From contig NZ_JADEWT010000013.1 in the NCBI RefSeq assembly GCF_015207505.1, positions 1 to 64,000 on the forward strand: a stretch of DNA of 64,000 nucleotides. Reading direction: 5' to 3'. The notes under the pieces were generated by a model that searched no databases, was not told the DNA's origin, and was given only the letters and a program-made list of their open reading frames with translations. The translations under genes and the position numbers were made by a program. Origin of the DNA: Tychonema sp. LEGE 06208. GTDB taxonomy: Bacteria > Cyanobacteriota > Cyanobacteriia > Cyanobacteriales > Microcoleaceae. This document shows positions 38,341 through 46,785 of this stretch, in pieces (the stretch's first letter is position 1; the number at the start of each line of letters is the position of its first letter).

Positions 38341-38522
38341 TGCTGCTTTTTGTTTTTTACTAAAAGCTTATAAAATGCTCGAGCAGGTAACTCTATAGAA
38401 ATTATCAGCCACAAACACTGAAATTTATGCGTTTGGGATGAATGTTAACTAAATCTTCACAATAATTGACAAGAGTGAATGTTTGTGATATTAGTTTTCA
38501 TCTAATTAAATCAGAAGAATTT

Positions 38523-38547
38523 GTAGGGTGCGGAATTCGCACCTTAC
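38523..38547. repeat. GTAGGGTGCG/CGCACCTTAC hairpin
   Basis: Ten-base arms with one mismatch around GAATT. It lies 20 bp after the rfbB stop on the minus strand and may act as its terminator or simply be a dispersed element of the 35879 family. Confidence 0.65.
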
Positions 38548-38566
38548 CCGAATTAGCAATTACCAA

Positions 38567-39676
38567 TTACTGATGAGCGTAAATTTTTTGGTAGTAGGTT
38601 TGATATTCCTCCGAAAGCAGGGGTTCCCACCACTCGCGATGGGCTAAGTACCATTCTACGGTCTGCCGCAGGCCTTCTTCAACTGTTACTGAGGGAGTCC
38701 AACCTAGTTCTGTTTCTATTTTGCTGGCATCAATAGCGTAACGCCGATCGTGCCCGGCTCTGTCTTTGACAAATGAGATCAGTTGTTCGCAAGGACGCGC
38801 GGGCAAATCTTCGGCTAATTCGTCCATTAGCTGGCAGAGCATCTTGACTAAATCGAGATTTTTTACTTCGTTGTTGCCGCCAACATTGTAGGTTTCTCCT
38901 GGTTGGCCGCGGTGGATAACGGCATCTAAGGCGCGGCAATGGTCGAGGACATACAGCCAATCTCGGACGTTTTGACCGTCGCCGTATACTGGCAGGGGTT
39001 TGCCGAGTAGCATATTGATGCACATTAATGGAATCAGCTTTTCGGGGAAGTGATAGGGGCCGTAATTGTTGGAACAGTTGGTGATGATTGTGGGGAGGCC
39101 GTAGGTGTGGAAATAGGCGCGGGCGAGGTGGTCGCTGCCGGCTTTGGAGGCTGAGTAGGGGCTGTTGGGGGAGTAGGCGGTGGTTTCGGTAAATGCTGGG
39201 TCGTCGGGGCCGAGACTGCCGTAAACTTCGTCGGTGGAAACGTGGAGGAAGCGCATTTGTGCTTTGAGAGACGAGTCGTCTGTTGCTTCAAAGTGCTTGC
39301 GGAAGGCTTCTAGGAGTGTGAAGGTTCCGACGACGTTGGTTTGAACGAAGGCTGCTGGCCCGATAATTGATCTGTCAACGTGGGATTCTGCGGCAAAGTG
39401 GGCGACTATGTTGATGTTTTCTTGTTTGAGCAAGCTATCGACTAGGGCTCGATCGCAAATATCCCCCTGCACAAACCGAAAATTTTCTCCTTTTTCCAAG
39501 GTTGCTAGGGTTTCTCTGTTGCCGGCGTAGGTTAAAGCGTCGAGTACGATTACCCGATCGCCCGGATAGCTGCTGCACCAGTGATGCACAAAATTCGAGC
39601 CGATAAATCCAGCCCCGCCCGTCACCAACAATCGATGAGGTTCTCGCTCAATGCGTTGATTCCCAATGTTTGTCAT
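38567..39676 (-). CDS. rfbB: dTDP-glucose 4,6-dehydratase
   Basis: This short-chain dehydrogenase makes dTDP-4-keto-6-deoxyglucose, a precursor of rhamnose and other deoxysugars in surface glycans. The NAD motif GGAGFIGSN, the catalytic STDEVYGSLG and YSASKAGSDHL (Tyr-x3-Lys) and the RDWLYVLDHCRA substrate region are all present in 369 residues. The upstream intergenic space of 360 bp suggests its own promoter. It fits with hpsJ and the exosortase in a surface-polymer theme. Confidence 0.95.
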   Translation of the reverse strand: MTNIGNQRIEREPHRLLVTGGAGFIGSNFVHHWCSSYPGDRVIVLDALTYAGNRETLATLEKGENFRFVQGDICDRALVDSLLKQENINIVAHFAAESHVDRSIIGPAAFVQTNVVGTFTLLEAFRKHFEATDDSSLKAQMRFLHVSTDEVYGSLGPDDPAFTETTAYSPNSPYSASKAGSDHLARAYFHTYGLPTIITNCSNNYGPYHFPEKLIPLMCINMLLGKPLPVYGDGQNVRDWLYVLDHCRALDAVIHRGQPGETYNVGGNNEVKNLDLVKMLCQLMDELAEDLPARPCEQLISFVKDRAGHDRRYAIDASKIETELGWTPSVTVEEGLRQTVEWYLAHREWWEPLLSEEYQTYYQKIYAHQ

Positions 39677-40036
39677 AAAAATAAAAGTTTTTCCAATAAC
39701 TAAGTCTTTTTAAAAGTAGCCTTAAATGTAGTTTGTCATCAAGTGTTTGTCGCTCAGCGATCGAATTTTCTGTTGTCGGACTTCAGATTTTCTGATTTTG
39801 GGGCGCTGAAATATTGACTCAACACACTTAAATTTCTATCTGTGATTTTGAGCGTAACGCTTACCTAACAAGGTTTTTATTGTTTATTTTTGGTAATTTA
39901 AAATTATAGTGGCGATCGGGCGATCGCGGATATTTGCGATCGATCTGTGATTTGAGCAGATAGCGACTGTTGATCTATTTGTGAAGAGCTGTTACCATTT
40001 ATTTTTTAAATATCCTTTACAATATTCCAGAGCACC
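39677..40036. other. intergenic region between rfbB and a secreted-protein gene
   Basis: Divergent promoters must lie here. The part 39880-40010 is AT-rich and contains clustered GCGATCG motifs (39912-39945). No gene or clear promoter box is seen. Confidence 0.45.
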
Positions 40037-40528
40037 ATGAAGAAGTTTCAAGTGTTAGCTGGCATTGCTTCCGTCGCAGCGATCGCCAGTAGCATCGCCA
40101 TAGGTGACGCTGCATCTGCATTTCCCTGTTCCTACAAAAAATCAGGGGCGACTCAATCTGGTTCTGCGACAACGCTCCTAGGTTCGGGCGGCTCCGATCG
40201 AATGAATCCGTGGAAATCCGACAAAATAGCGGCTCTGGGTTTTCTGGGTTTGTTTGGGGTTTTGGGTGGCGGTGCGGCCTACATGAGCTATCGCGCCGGC
40301 CAGCGGGCCTCTGCGGCTTGTGCTGCGATGAGCGATAATTTTGAAGTTTTTGAAGAGCCAGTTGAGCCGATCGCATATGCAAGTGTAGCTGAGACTGCAG
40401 ATGCGGTTGCTGTGGTTCGCGAACACCCGGAAGCTCCAGGCGGCGAGCTAGATTTGCCGGTGGAGCAAGTTGCAGAGTTAGTTTGTGAAAGTGCGATCGA
40501 ACCAGTAAAGCGCGCGATCGTCAAATAG
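40037..40528 (+). CDS. hypothetical exported protein (163 aa)
   Basis: A signal peptide is visible (MKKFQVLAGIASVAAIASSI, ending near ASA-F at 28-29). A second hydrophobic segment at about 65-83 (AALGFLGLFGVLGGGAAYM) may anchor the protein. The rest is Ala/Glu/Val-rich and low complexity. I do not recognise a family. There are no close neighbours in the same operon. Confidence 0.65.
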   Translation: MKKFQVLAGIASVAAIASSIAIGDAASAFPCSYKKSGATQSGSATTLLGSGGSDRMNPWKSDKIAALGFLGLFGVLGGGAAYMSYRAGQRASAACAAMSDNFEVFEEPVEPIAYASVAETADAVAVVREHPEAPGGELDLPVEQVAELVCESAIEPVKRAIVK

Positions 40529-40593
40529 ACTGCAATCAGTAAGGATCGCGCGTGCAGACTTCAGTTTGCAGCCAAACAAACGGACGCTGACTG

Positions 40594-40716
40594 ATATCAA
40601 ATCCTCTCTTCATCGGAATAGTAAATTTACTGTTGATTGTTGACTGTTGACTGTTAACTGTTGACTGTTGACTGTTGACTGTTAACATCATGTATGAGTG
40701 CAACCGGAATTGATAT
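40594..40716. repeat. MITE-like dispersed repeat, expanded copy
   Basis: The copy has the same ends as 44-116 (ATATCAAATCC and GGAATTGATAT, terminal inverted repeats with one mismatch). The middle holds about eight TGTTGAC/TGTTAAC heptamers that the short copy lacks except for one AGTTAAC. It shows a heptamer array inside a mobile-looking element. Confidence 0.7.
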
Positions 40717-41272
40717 GACGCACGCGCGATCCGTTCTTTGATGGTAATCGACACGATCTCAAATAGTTATCTCGCGGCGACAAAGTATTCGCTGAGGGAA
40801 TCTCCCATCTTGCAAGATTGGAGGTTTTTAAACTTGCAATTTGCGAGCATTTGTGTTTGGCATTTAATAAGCTGTTGTGCAAATAAACATTGTATATTTT
40901 GATGACAATCAAAAATTGTCAAATCCTCTCCCCCTCTACCCTGATCCCCATCGGACCCTCAATCGCCATACACAATATATATGAGCAACAGCTTAATGCT
41001 GTCGGGAACTCGCGAATTTTTGAGGCGATCGCGCGCTGAATAAAAAATGCTTTTTTCCCAGCCGGATCTGGCTCTTCGATCCTGCTCTTTACAGGCTTTT
41101 TAGGATTGTCTAAGAGCGACTGTTGAAAATTAGATCGCTCAAAGCGATAATATAGGCTGCGGGGGCGATCGCCGAAAAAAATCTCGCTCTCAATCTGAAG
41201 GTAGATGACAATAGTTACAATAGGGTGATATGATAGAAAGCATTGCCCAAAAGATGACAACTATAGGTAATT
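40717..41272. other. intergenic region upstream of the DUF1517 gene
   Basis: No supported gene lies in this stretch. Small minus-strand ORFs (40688-40912, 40919-41260) lack recognisable domains and ribosome sites. Clusters of GCGATCGC are at 41023 and 41164. Confidence 0.45.
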
Positions 41273-41878
41273 ATGAGTGGTTTGCGCGATCGGTTCAATC
41301 AATTTACAGGTAAAACTAGATTAGCAGTTTGTCGCGTGTTCGTTCAGCTAACAGGTGAAGAAGTTGCACCGATGTTAGGAGTTCTCAACAGCACCGCCAG
41401 AGAAGCAATTGATGCCGATGGCGATGTAACAGTTTTGGGAGAAGGCCTTGTAGAAATTTGCAATCACTTGTTACAGTATGACAACTACTGGCAAGCAGCC
41501 GCTAATGAAGGTGATGTTTTTTGGGATGAAGGCGAAGCGGGCGATTATGTGGATGAACTTTTCACTGATTCAGCCTCCCGCTATCTCAGCGAACCTCAAT
41601 ACAGCACATCTGCTGACGAGAAAAATTCCCCGTTGTCTTTGCCGGTAACTAGAAATGTCGTAGTGATGCTGACAGTTGCTTATGAAGGTGAAGTTCCAGC
41701 CCTAGAAACAGACCTCGCTGACATGAGCGCCCTGAAAGCTGGTTTGAAAGCATTGATTAATTTACAGTACCAGGAAAGGCTGCGAGCCGTGCAAGTTCAC
41801 TTTTCTCCGGCACAATTGGGAGACGAACTTACCAACGACCAAGTTTTGGTAAATTTCCCAGAACTCATTCCCCTTTAA
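41273..41878 (+). CDS. DUF1517-type cyanobacterial protein
   Basis: The 201-residue soluble acidic protein ends in a well-conserved-looking block: VVVMLTVAYEGEVPALETDL, LKAGLKALINLQYQERLRAV and HFSPAQLGDELTNDQVLVNF. This resembles the DUF1517 domain found in cyanobacteria and chloroplasts. Function is unknown. Unlike many family members there is no membrane anchor, only a basic N terminus (GLRDRFNQFTGKTRLAV). Confidence 0.65.
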   Translation: MSGLRDRFNQFTGKTRLAVCRVFVQLTGEEVAPMLGVLNSTAREAIDADGDVTVLGEGLVEICNHLLQYDNYWQAAANEGDVFWDEGEAGDYVDELFTDSASRYLSEPQYSTSADEKNSPLSLPVTRNVVVMLTVAYEGEVPALETDLADMSALKAGLKALINLQYQERLRAVQVHFSPAQLGDELTNDQVLVNFPELIPL

Positions 41879-42030
41879 AAACTGGAAAAGTTGCCATCAA
41901 CACAACGAACCAGTGCTTTGGTAAAAATAATTCGCTTTGACAAAAACAATGTTAGCCGACACGATTTAAAAAAAAGAAGAAAAATAAAAAGGTTCGATCG
42001 TTCGGACTTTTTACCGAGGAAAAACTACGG

Positions 42031-42052
42031 GCTTTGTAAAAAGCTTTTTTTT
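42031..42052 (+). terminator. weak Rho-independent terminator candidate
   Basis: GCTTT and AAAGC form a short stem followed by eight T. It lies about 150 bp after the DUF1517 stop. The stem is short, so confidence is limited. Confidence 0.4.
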
Positions 42053-42175
42053 ATAGGGCGATATGAGGACGCTTGCGGTTAGCTAGAAGACTCGCCGCGA
42101 CATTCATCTCGCACTCTTAAAGATGGCGCAGAAATGCTTTCACGACCAACAACCAATGAGCAAATATTATTGACT

Positions 42176-43060
42176 ATGCTGCGAAAACTGACAGTTTATT
42201 TGATGGCTGTAATTTTGTTGGTGACGACAACCGCTTGCGGCTCTCCTTCAGTCCAAGCTCCGACAAATCCTGCTGCTGGAAATCAGGAGATTAACAGGGT
42301 GCGTACTTCACCAAAGAATAACTTGAGTCAAGGGGAATATCCCGTACAGCAAGCTACCTACGACGATGGCGATGGCGAGTACAGTTTGATGTTGCTGAAT
42401 ACTGGCCCCGGTAATTCTTCTATTTATCGCAGTACCGATTTACAAATGGCTCGTTTGACGGAGGAAGAAATATCGGCTGGTAAGAAAAGTTATCTAAAAA
42501 TTGATAACAATAATGCGAGCCTGCATTTGACAGAAGATTTTAAAATTGAGTACGTTCATAACGTTACTGAAACTGTTGCTAATCCTCAAACAGGTCAGCC
42601 GCAAACGGTGGTGGTGCGGCAGCAATCGGGCTTCTGGGCTCCGTTTGCTGGGGCCGTGGCAGGTCAGGCGATCGGCAGTTTGTTATTTACACCGCGATAT
42701 TACGTGCCGCCACTCTATCAGCCTGGGGTAATTATGAACGGATATGGCGGGTACGGCAATACTTACGGCCAAGCTGTCTCGCAATATCAAACTCGCTACC
42801 AAGCCCCGCCTGCTGCTGTGAGCAACCGTCAAGTTTTAAGGACGACGGGCCGCTTGCGATCGCCCACATCGAATGCGCCAGTAAGACGGCAAGCACCGTC
42901 GAATGCCAATCGATCGACCGGTTCGGGTTACGGCGGCAGCACTTTGAAACGATCGCAGCAGCCGCGTCAAAATGAATACAAGCGCCAGCCGAGTTTTGGT
43001 AGCGGCGGGGCGTCTCGCAGGCCTAGTCGCAGTGGCTCTTCCCGCAGCAGAGGGCGCTAA
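42176..43060 (+). CDS. putative lipoprotein with Ser/Arg/Gly-rich tail
   Basis: From ATG 42176 the product is 294 residues: signal peptide LTVYLMAVILLVTTTACGS with a lipobox-like TTAC, then a soluble domain, a short hydrophobic stretch (FWAPFAGAVAGQAIGSLLF) and a disordered basic tail (GGASRRPSRSGSSRSRGR at the end). An in-frame start at 42134 would place the signal peptide internally and is rejected. I do not recognise a family. The hydrophobic segment with Gly-Ala repeats may insert in a membrane. Confidence 0.65.
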   Translation: MLRKLTVYLMAVILLVTTTACGSPSVQAPTNPAAGNQEINRVRTSPKNNLSQGEYPVQQATYDDGDGEYSLMLLNTGPGNSSIYRSTDLQMARLTEEEISAGKKSYLKIDNNNASLHLTEDFKIEYVHNVTETVANPQTGQPQTVVVRQQSGFWAPFAGAVAGQAIGSLLFTPRYYVPPLYQPGVIMNGYGGYGNTYGQAVSQYQTRYQAPPAAVSNRQVLRTTGRLRSPTSNAPVRRQAPSNANRSTGSGYGGSTLKRSQQPRQNEYKRQPSFGSGGASRRPSRSGSSRSRGR

Positions 43061-43242
43061 TTAGAAGATTGCTAAAATCAGCAACGCCCGATCGATAAAA
43101 GTGGATTCGATCGCTCTTCTGTATACCACGCCGCCGCAGTTATTGACGGTGAGAATTTGGGAATAGTTGAGCGATCGATTTGTGTATTTACCAGACCCAA
43201 AAAATATGTGATTTAATTGCTACATTGATATGTGGTGACAAT

Positions 43243-44298
43243 ATGTCTTCTTCACAACCCCCATCAGGGGAAAGAAACCCTCTAGGATTCGACGAATTGA
43301 TTGCCATCTTGGTTGCTTTCGGCACGATGGGAACAATTTTCTTTTGGGCCACCAGCAAGAATCCCAATCAATTCGGCATGAGAAATTGGCAATTTCCAGC
43401 CGTTTTTTCAGCGCCTGCTGTCACACCCGGAAACTCGACAATCTTAACACCCCTGCCGAGTTCGGATGTGCGATCGCCCGCGCCTGCGCCCGCTACAAAG
43501 CTGATTCCCTCGCAACCTAATGCCGCACCGATTGCGCCGATTGTACCGATTGTACCGATTGTACCGATTGCGCCTGTTGCGCCTTTAGGGCCGATTTTAC
43601 CGGCAATTCCTCCCCAGGGGGCGATCGTGGTTCCCCAAACGCCAATTGCGCGCGAGACTCCCCCTGCAATCATTACCAAACCGAAAGCCCCTAAACCAAC
43701 AGTCGGGCCGGTTAAATTCTCCGATATGCCTGACAAATATTGGGCGCGTCCATTTATTGTCGCTTTGGTCGATCGCAAAATCTTTACTGATTTCACAGAC
43801 AACAAGTTTCGTCCCGATGAACCAATGACGCGAGCCGAACTAGCCCGCTTAATTGAGCGAATGTCCGACAAAAAAGAGACCCGAAAACCGATTAATTTTG
43901 AAGACGTGAAAGACAAGAACCCTGCCGCTAGCGCGATCGATGGCAGCGTACAAAAAGGATTTCTTAAAGGATATCCAAACAATGAGTTCCGTCCCACAAA
44001 AGAGGTTCCCCGTGTCGAAGTCATAGTAGCATTAGCTAGCGGTTTAAACCTGAAAAAAGAAGGGAATCCCACCAAGATTTTACAAGTTTATACAGACAGA
44101 CAAAAAGTGCCGAAATGGGCAGTTGACAAAGTAGCAGCAGCAACAAAAGCTGGCATTGTTGTCAACCACCCCAAGCCCACACTTTTGCAGCCCAACAAAA
44201 CAGCAACTCGCGCGGAAGTAGCAGCCATGATTTACCAATCTATGGCAAAAAAAGGTAAAGTACCTGCTAAACCTTCTAAGTATGTTGTGCCGCTTTAA
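43243..44298 (+). CDS. S-layer homology (SLH) domain protein, membrane-anchored
   Basis: Start 43243 (MSSSQPPSGERNPLGFDEL) puts a membrane helix (IAILVAFGTMGTIFFW) near the N terminus. A Pro-rich linker with PIVPIVPIVPIAPVAPLGP repeats follows. The C-terminal half has three SLH-like modules (FSDMPDKYWARPFIVALVDR, NFEDVKDKNPAASAIDGSV, VYTDRQKVPKWAVDKVAAAT), each with an FRP- or QP-containing loop. SLH modules bind cell-wall polymers. It may tether the inner membrane to peptidoglycan. Confidence 0.85.
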   Translation: MSSSQPPSGERNPLGFDELIAILVAFGTMGTIFFWATSKNPNQFGMRNWQFPAVFSAPAVTPGNSTILTPLPSSDVRSPAPAPATKLIPSQPNAAPIAPIVPIVPIVPIAPVAPLGPILPAIPPQGAIVVPQTPIARETPPAIITKPKAPKPTVGPVKFSDMPDKYWARPFIVALVDRKIFTDFTDNKFRPDEPMTRAELARLIERMSDKKETRKPINFEDVKDKNPAASAIDGSVQKGFLKGYPNNEFRPTKEVPRVEVIVALASGLNLKKEGNPTKILQVYTDRQKVPKWAVDKVAAATKAGIVVNHPKPTLLQPNKTATRAEVAAMIYQSMAKKGKVPAKPSKYVVPL

Positions 44299-44355
44299 TT
44301 AGAGGAATGAAGCCCTTCTTTTTTCTATGAGTCTGACTTGGGCTTGCGGGTAGTC

Positions 44356-44504
44356 AGAAACCGGGTTTTTTGCGACAATACTTCGTTATAGCTGACAGAA
44401 TCAGCCAAAAACCCGGTTTCTTGGTTTTGCGGGCCGTCAGAAACCAGGTTTTTTGCGACAATACTTCGTCATAGCTGACAGAATCAGCCAAAAACTCGGT
44501 TTCT
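44356..44504. repeat. two tandem 66-bp AGAAACCGGGTT elements
   Basis: Copies at 44356-44421 and 44439-44504 are offset by 83 bp and nearly identical, including the interior TGCGACAATACTTCGT. The second copy has lost some arm pairing (AGAAACCAGG, ACTCGGTTTCT). They fill the gap between the SLH and AlkB genes. Confidence 0.85.
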
Positions 44505-44597
44505 TGGGTTTGCGGGCAGTTGAGATCGATGTTAAAATCACAGCAATCATGCCAAATCATCATTCCACACTCATTGATTCGATTTGAGGCAATTATT

Positions 44598-45236
44598 ATG
44601 TATCATCAGATAAGACTTGGGGATAATCAGCTAGATAGCAGCGATCTTCAAGAAACAGTAGTTATTGATACTGATGGAGAAGTGATCTTATATCCCAATT
44701 TTTTTAGAATCGAAGAAAGCGATCGTCTTTTTTCAGATTTATATTCTAGTATTAACTGGAAACAGGATATTATTCATTTTTATGGAAAAAAGATACCTTT
44801 ACCCAGACTTACAGGTTGGTATGGAGATGAAGGCAAATCCTATACATATTCCGGCATCGAACAGCATCCTGATCCTTGGACTCCCACACTCAAATTAATT
44901 AAATCAAAGGCTGAAGAGATATCAGAAGTTACTTTTAATAGCGTGCTTCTCAATCTATACCGTCACGGTAAAGATTGCGTTTCCTGGCATAGCGATGACG
45001 AGCCAGAATTAGGTGAAAATCCTATTATAGCCTCAATTAGCTTTGGGGGAACTCGCCGATTTTCCTTAAAACATAAAACATCAGAAAACTACAAAATTAA
45101 TCTGGATTTGCCCAATGGTAGTTTACTATTGATGAAAGGTGAAACCCAGCACTTTTGGAAACATCAGATAGCTAAAACTGCTAAATTTGTGGAACCCCGA
45201 ATAAATCTAACTTTTAGGGTTATAAAAGCCGTTTAA
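44598..45236 (+). CDS. AlkB-family 2-oxoglutarate/Fe(II) dioxygenase (DNA dealkylation)
   Basis: The 212-residue enzyme would repair N-alkylated bases oxidatively. Iron ligands are His131 and Asp133 (WHSDDE) and His189 (HFWKHQI); Arg201 and Arg207 fit the 2-oxoglutarate and substrate contacts. LPRLTGWYGDEGKSYTYSG is typical of the AlkB2/3-like group. Start 44598 is preferred over 44520 because GAGGCAATT precedes it and the extra N-terminal residues look random. The next gene follows after 42 bp on the same strand. Confidence 0.9.
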   Translation: MYHQIRLGDNQLDSSDLQETVVIDTDGEVILYPNFFRIEESDRLFSDLYSSINWKQDIIHFYGKKIPLPRLTGWYGDEGKSYTYSGIEQHPDPWTPTLKLIKSKAEEISEVTFNSVLLNLYRHGKDCVSWHSDDEPELGENPIIASISFGGTRRFSLKHKTSENYKINLDLPNGSLLLMKGETQHFWKHQIAKTAKFVEPRINLTFRVIKAV

Positions 45237-45278
45237 AATCAATCTCATTAACACTATAAAATCACCGCTAATCAAATT

Positions 45279-46649
45279 ATGAAAAATTTACTTTTACTAG
45301 GGACATTAAGTTTTAGTATTGCTTTTGGGTTGGGTCTAGTAGTAGAAAAAGATGTTACTAAAAGCACGATTATAGGCGGTATAGCAACAATTAGCACCAT
45401 TAGTAGTGCGTTCGTTTTAACCAAGAAATCTGAACGAGAACTTAAAAACACCCACAGCCATACCGAAAACTTAAAAAGTGTTGAAAATCAGATTTTAAGT
45501 CTGAAAAATCAAAGGAGAGAACTTGTACAAGCAATTGGTAGCAAAACTCAATCAAAAATAACGATTGAAGCAGAATATAAGTCGATTGTTGTAGAAGTTG
45601 ATCGGCTTAAAGAAGAGATTAAATCTCTAAATGCACAGCGAGAAAATTTGCAAAATGTAATTATTAATCGTGAAACTCAAAAGACACAAATTACACAAAA
45701 AATTAGTGTTCAAACTAAACTAAAAAGACCAATTAAAAAGACAAAAGGCACAACATTGTACAATTGCATTTTAGAGGGATTAGAAAAATCTCTAGATTTT
45801 TATAACAAAAACAATCACGGCACATTTGAAAGCTATTTGCAATCATTACAAAAACCCGCAGAACAATTGTGGTCTTCTTATAGATCAAATCAGGTTAAAG
45901 TAAGCTATTCTGAACCGTCGATTCAAGCAGTTTATTTAATTCGCTATTATCCCCATTATGTTTACGTGAATTTCCAAGTTTTAGAAATTATACACAGTCA
46001 AAATTTATTTCAAAATTTCATAAATGAAACACTAGAAGTATGCTTGTTTGGTGCAGGCCCATGTCCAGAAATTGTTGGTTTAAGTAAATTTTTATCAGAT
46101 AAGTATCAAAACATTAAAAAATTAACTGTTAATGTATATGATATTGCTTCTGACGAATGGACTTTAAGTAGAAATATTACCCAAAAATTTGTGATACCGA
46201 AATATTGGTCAGGAGATTTACAACTAAATAGTAATTACCTAAATTTATGCGAATTTAATTCTCTTCACTCAATCAAGGGAACAATTAAAAAAAGCCAAAT
46301 CTTCATTTTTCAAAATTGTCTGAATGAAATTTATAATATATCTACAGTTCAAACGAATCTCAATTTCTTGCTGAATGAAATACCTTTGGGTAGTGTAATA
46401 ATAATTATTGACTTGAATTATCGACAAAATGTAAGCATCATCGAGCAATTGAAACAACAAGTAAGTAATAGAGATGATTTTGAAATTTATGCCCCTGCAC
46501 TTGAAGACATAAAAATTCAACCTTGCCCTAATCTTCCACAAATTATTAAACAAAATCTGTTAACTGGAAAAGGTAAGTTAGTACCTCGTAGTAAAGACAT
46601 CGACTGTGTTTTTATAAGTTTGCACAAAATCAGTCTAAAAAGTTTGTAA
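45279..46649 (+). CDS. unknown membrane-anchored coiled-coil protein with a Rossmann-like C domain
   Basis: Residues 1-22 and about 30-48 are hydrophobic and would insert in the membrane. Residues 52-150 form a long charged coiled coil (SVENQILSLKNQRRELVQAI ... VDRLKEEIKSLNAQRENLQN). From about 250 a methyltransferase-like fold is suggested by VCLFGAGPCPEIVGL (254-268), DIASDEW and IFQNCLNEI. I do not recognise a family. The gene is AT-rich, unlike most neighbours, and probably shares a transcript with alkB. Methyltransferase activity is only inferred. Confidence 0.6.
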   Translation: MKNLLLLGTLSFSIAFGLGLVVEKDVTKSTIIGGIATISTISSAFVLTKKSERELKNTHSHTENLKSVENQILSLKNQRRELVQAIGSKTQSKITIEAEYKSIVVEVDRLKEEIKSLNAQRENLQNVIINRETQKTQITQKISVQTKLKRPIKKTKGTTLYNCILEGLEKSLDFYNKNNHGTFESYLQSLQKPAEQLWSSYRSNQVKVSYSEPSIQAVYLIRYYPHYVYVNFQVLEIIHSQNLFQNFINETLEVCLFGAGPCPEIVGLSKFLSDKYQNIKKLTVNVYDIASDEWTLSRNITQKFVIPKYWSGDLQLNSNYLNLCEFNSLHSIKGTIKKSQIFIFQNCLNEIYNISTVQTNLNFLLNEIPLGSVIIIIDLNYRQNVSIIEQLKQQVSNRDDFEIYAPALEDIKIQPCPNLPQIIKQNLLTGKGKLVPRSKDIDCVFISLHKISLKSL

Positions 46650-46706
46650 TTAAATTAAATCCTTTTGCAAAGGCATCGCCACATTTGCTACAGCCTTAAT
46701 TCCGAT

Positions 46707-46754
46707 GACTTGCATTCCCTACTACAAACAGGTTCGTAGTGAGGAATGCAAGTC
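46707..46754. repeat. 12-bp-arm inverted repeat between convergent genes
   Basis: GACTTGCATTCC (46707-46718) and GGAATGCAAGTC (46743-46754) are perfect complements with a partly paired interior (CTAC and GTAG). It lies between the convergent genes ending at 46649 and 46786 and may stop transcription from both. Confidence 0.75.
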
Positions 46755-46785
46755 CTTATTTCTGAGATTTAAATCGCCTATCGCT

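Noticed and set aside
41891-42082. 63-residue basic ORF
   Set aside because: No ribosome site, skewed Lys/Arg content from an A-rich stretch, and a terminator-like hairpin inside it.
43368-44075. 235-residue minus-strand ORF
   Set aside because: Antisense to the SLH gene; its Gly/Ile repeats mirror the Pro-rich linker.
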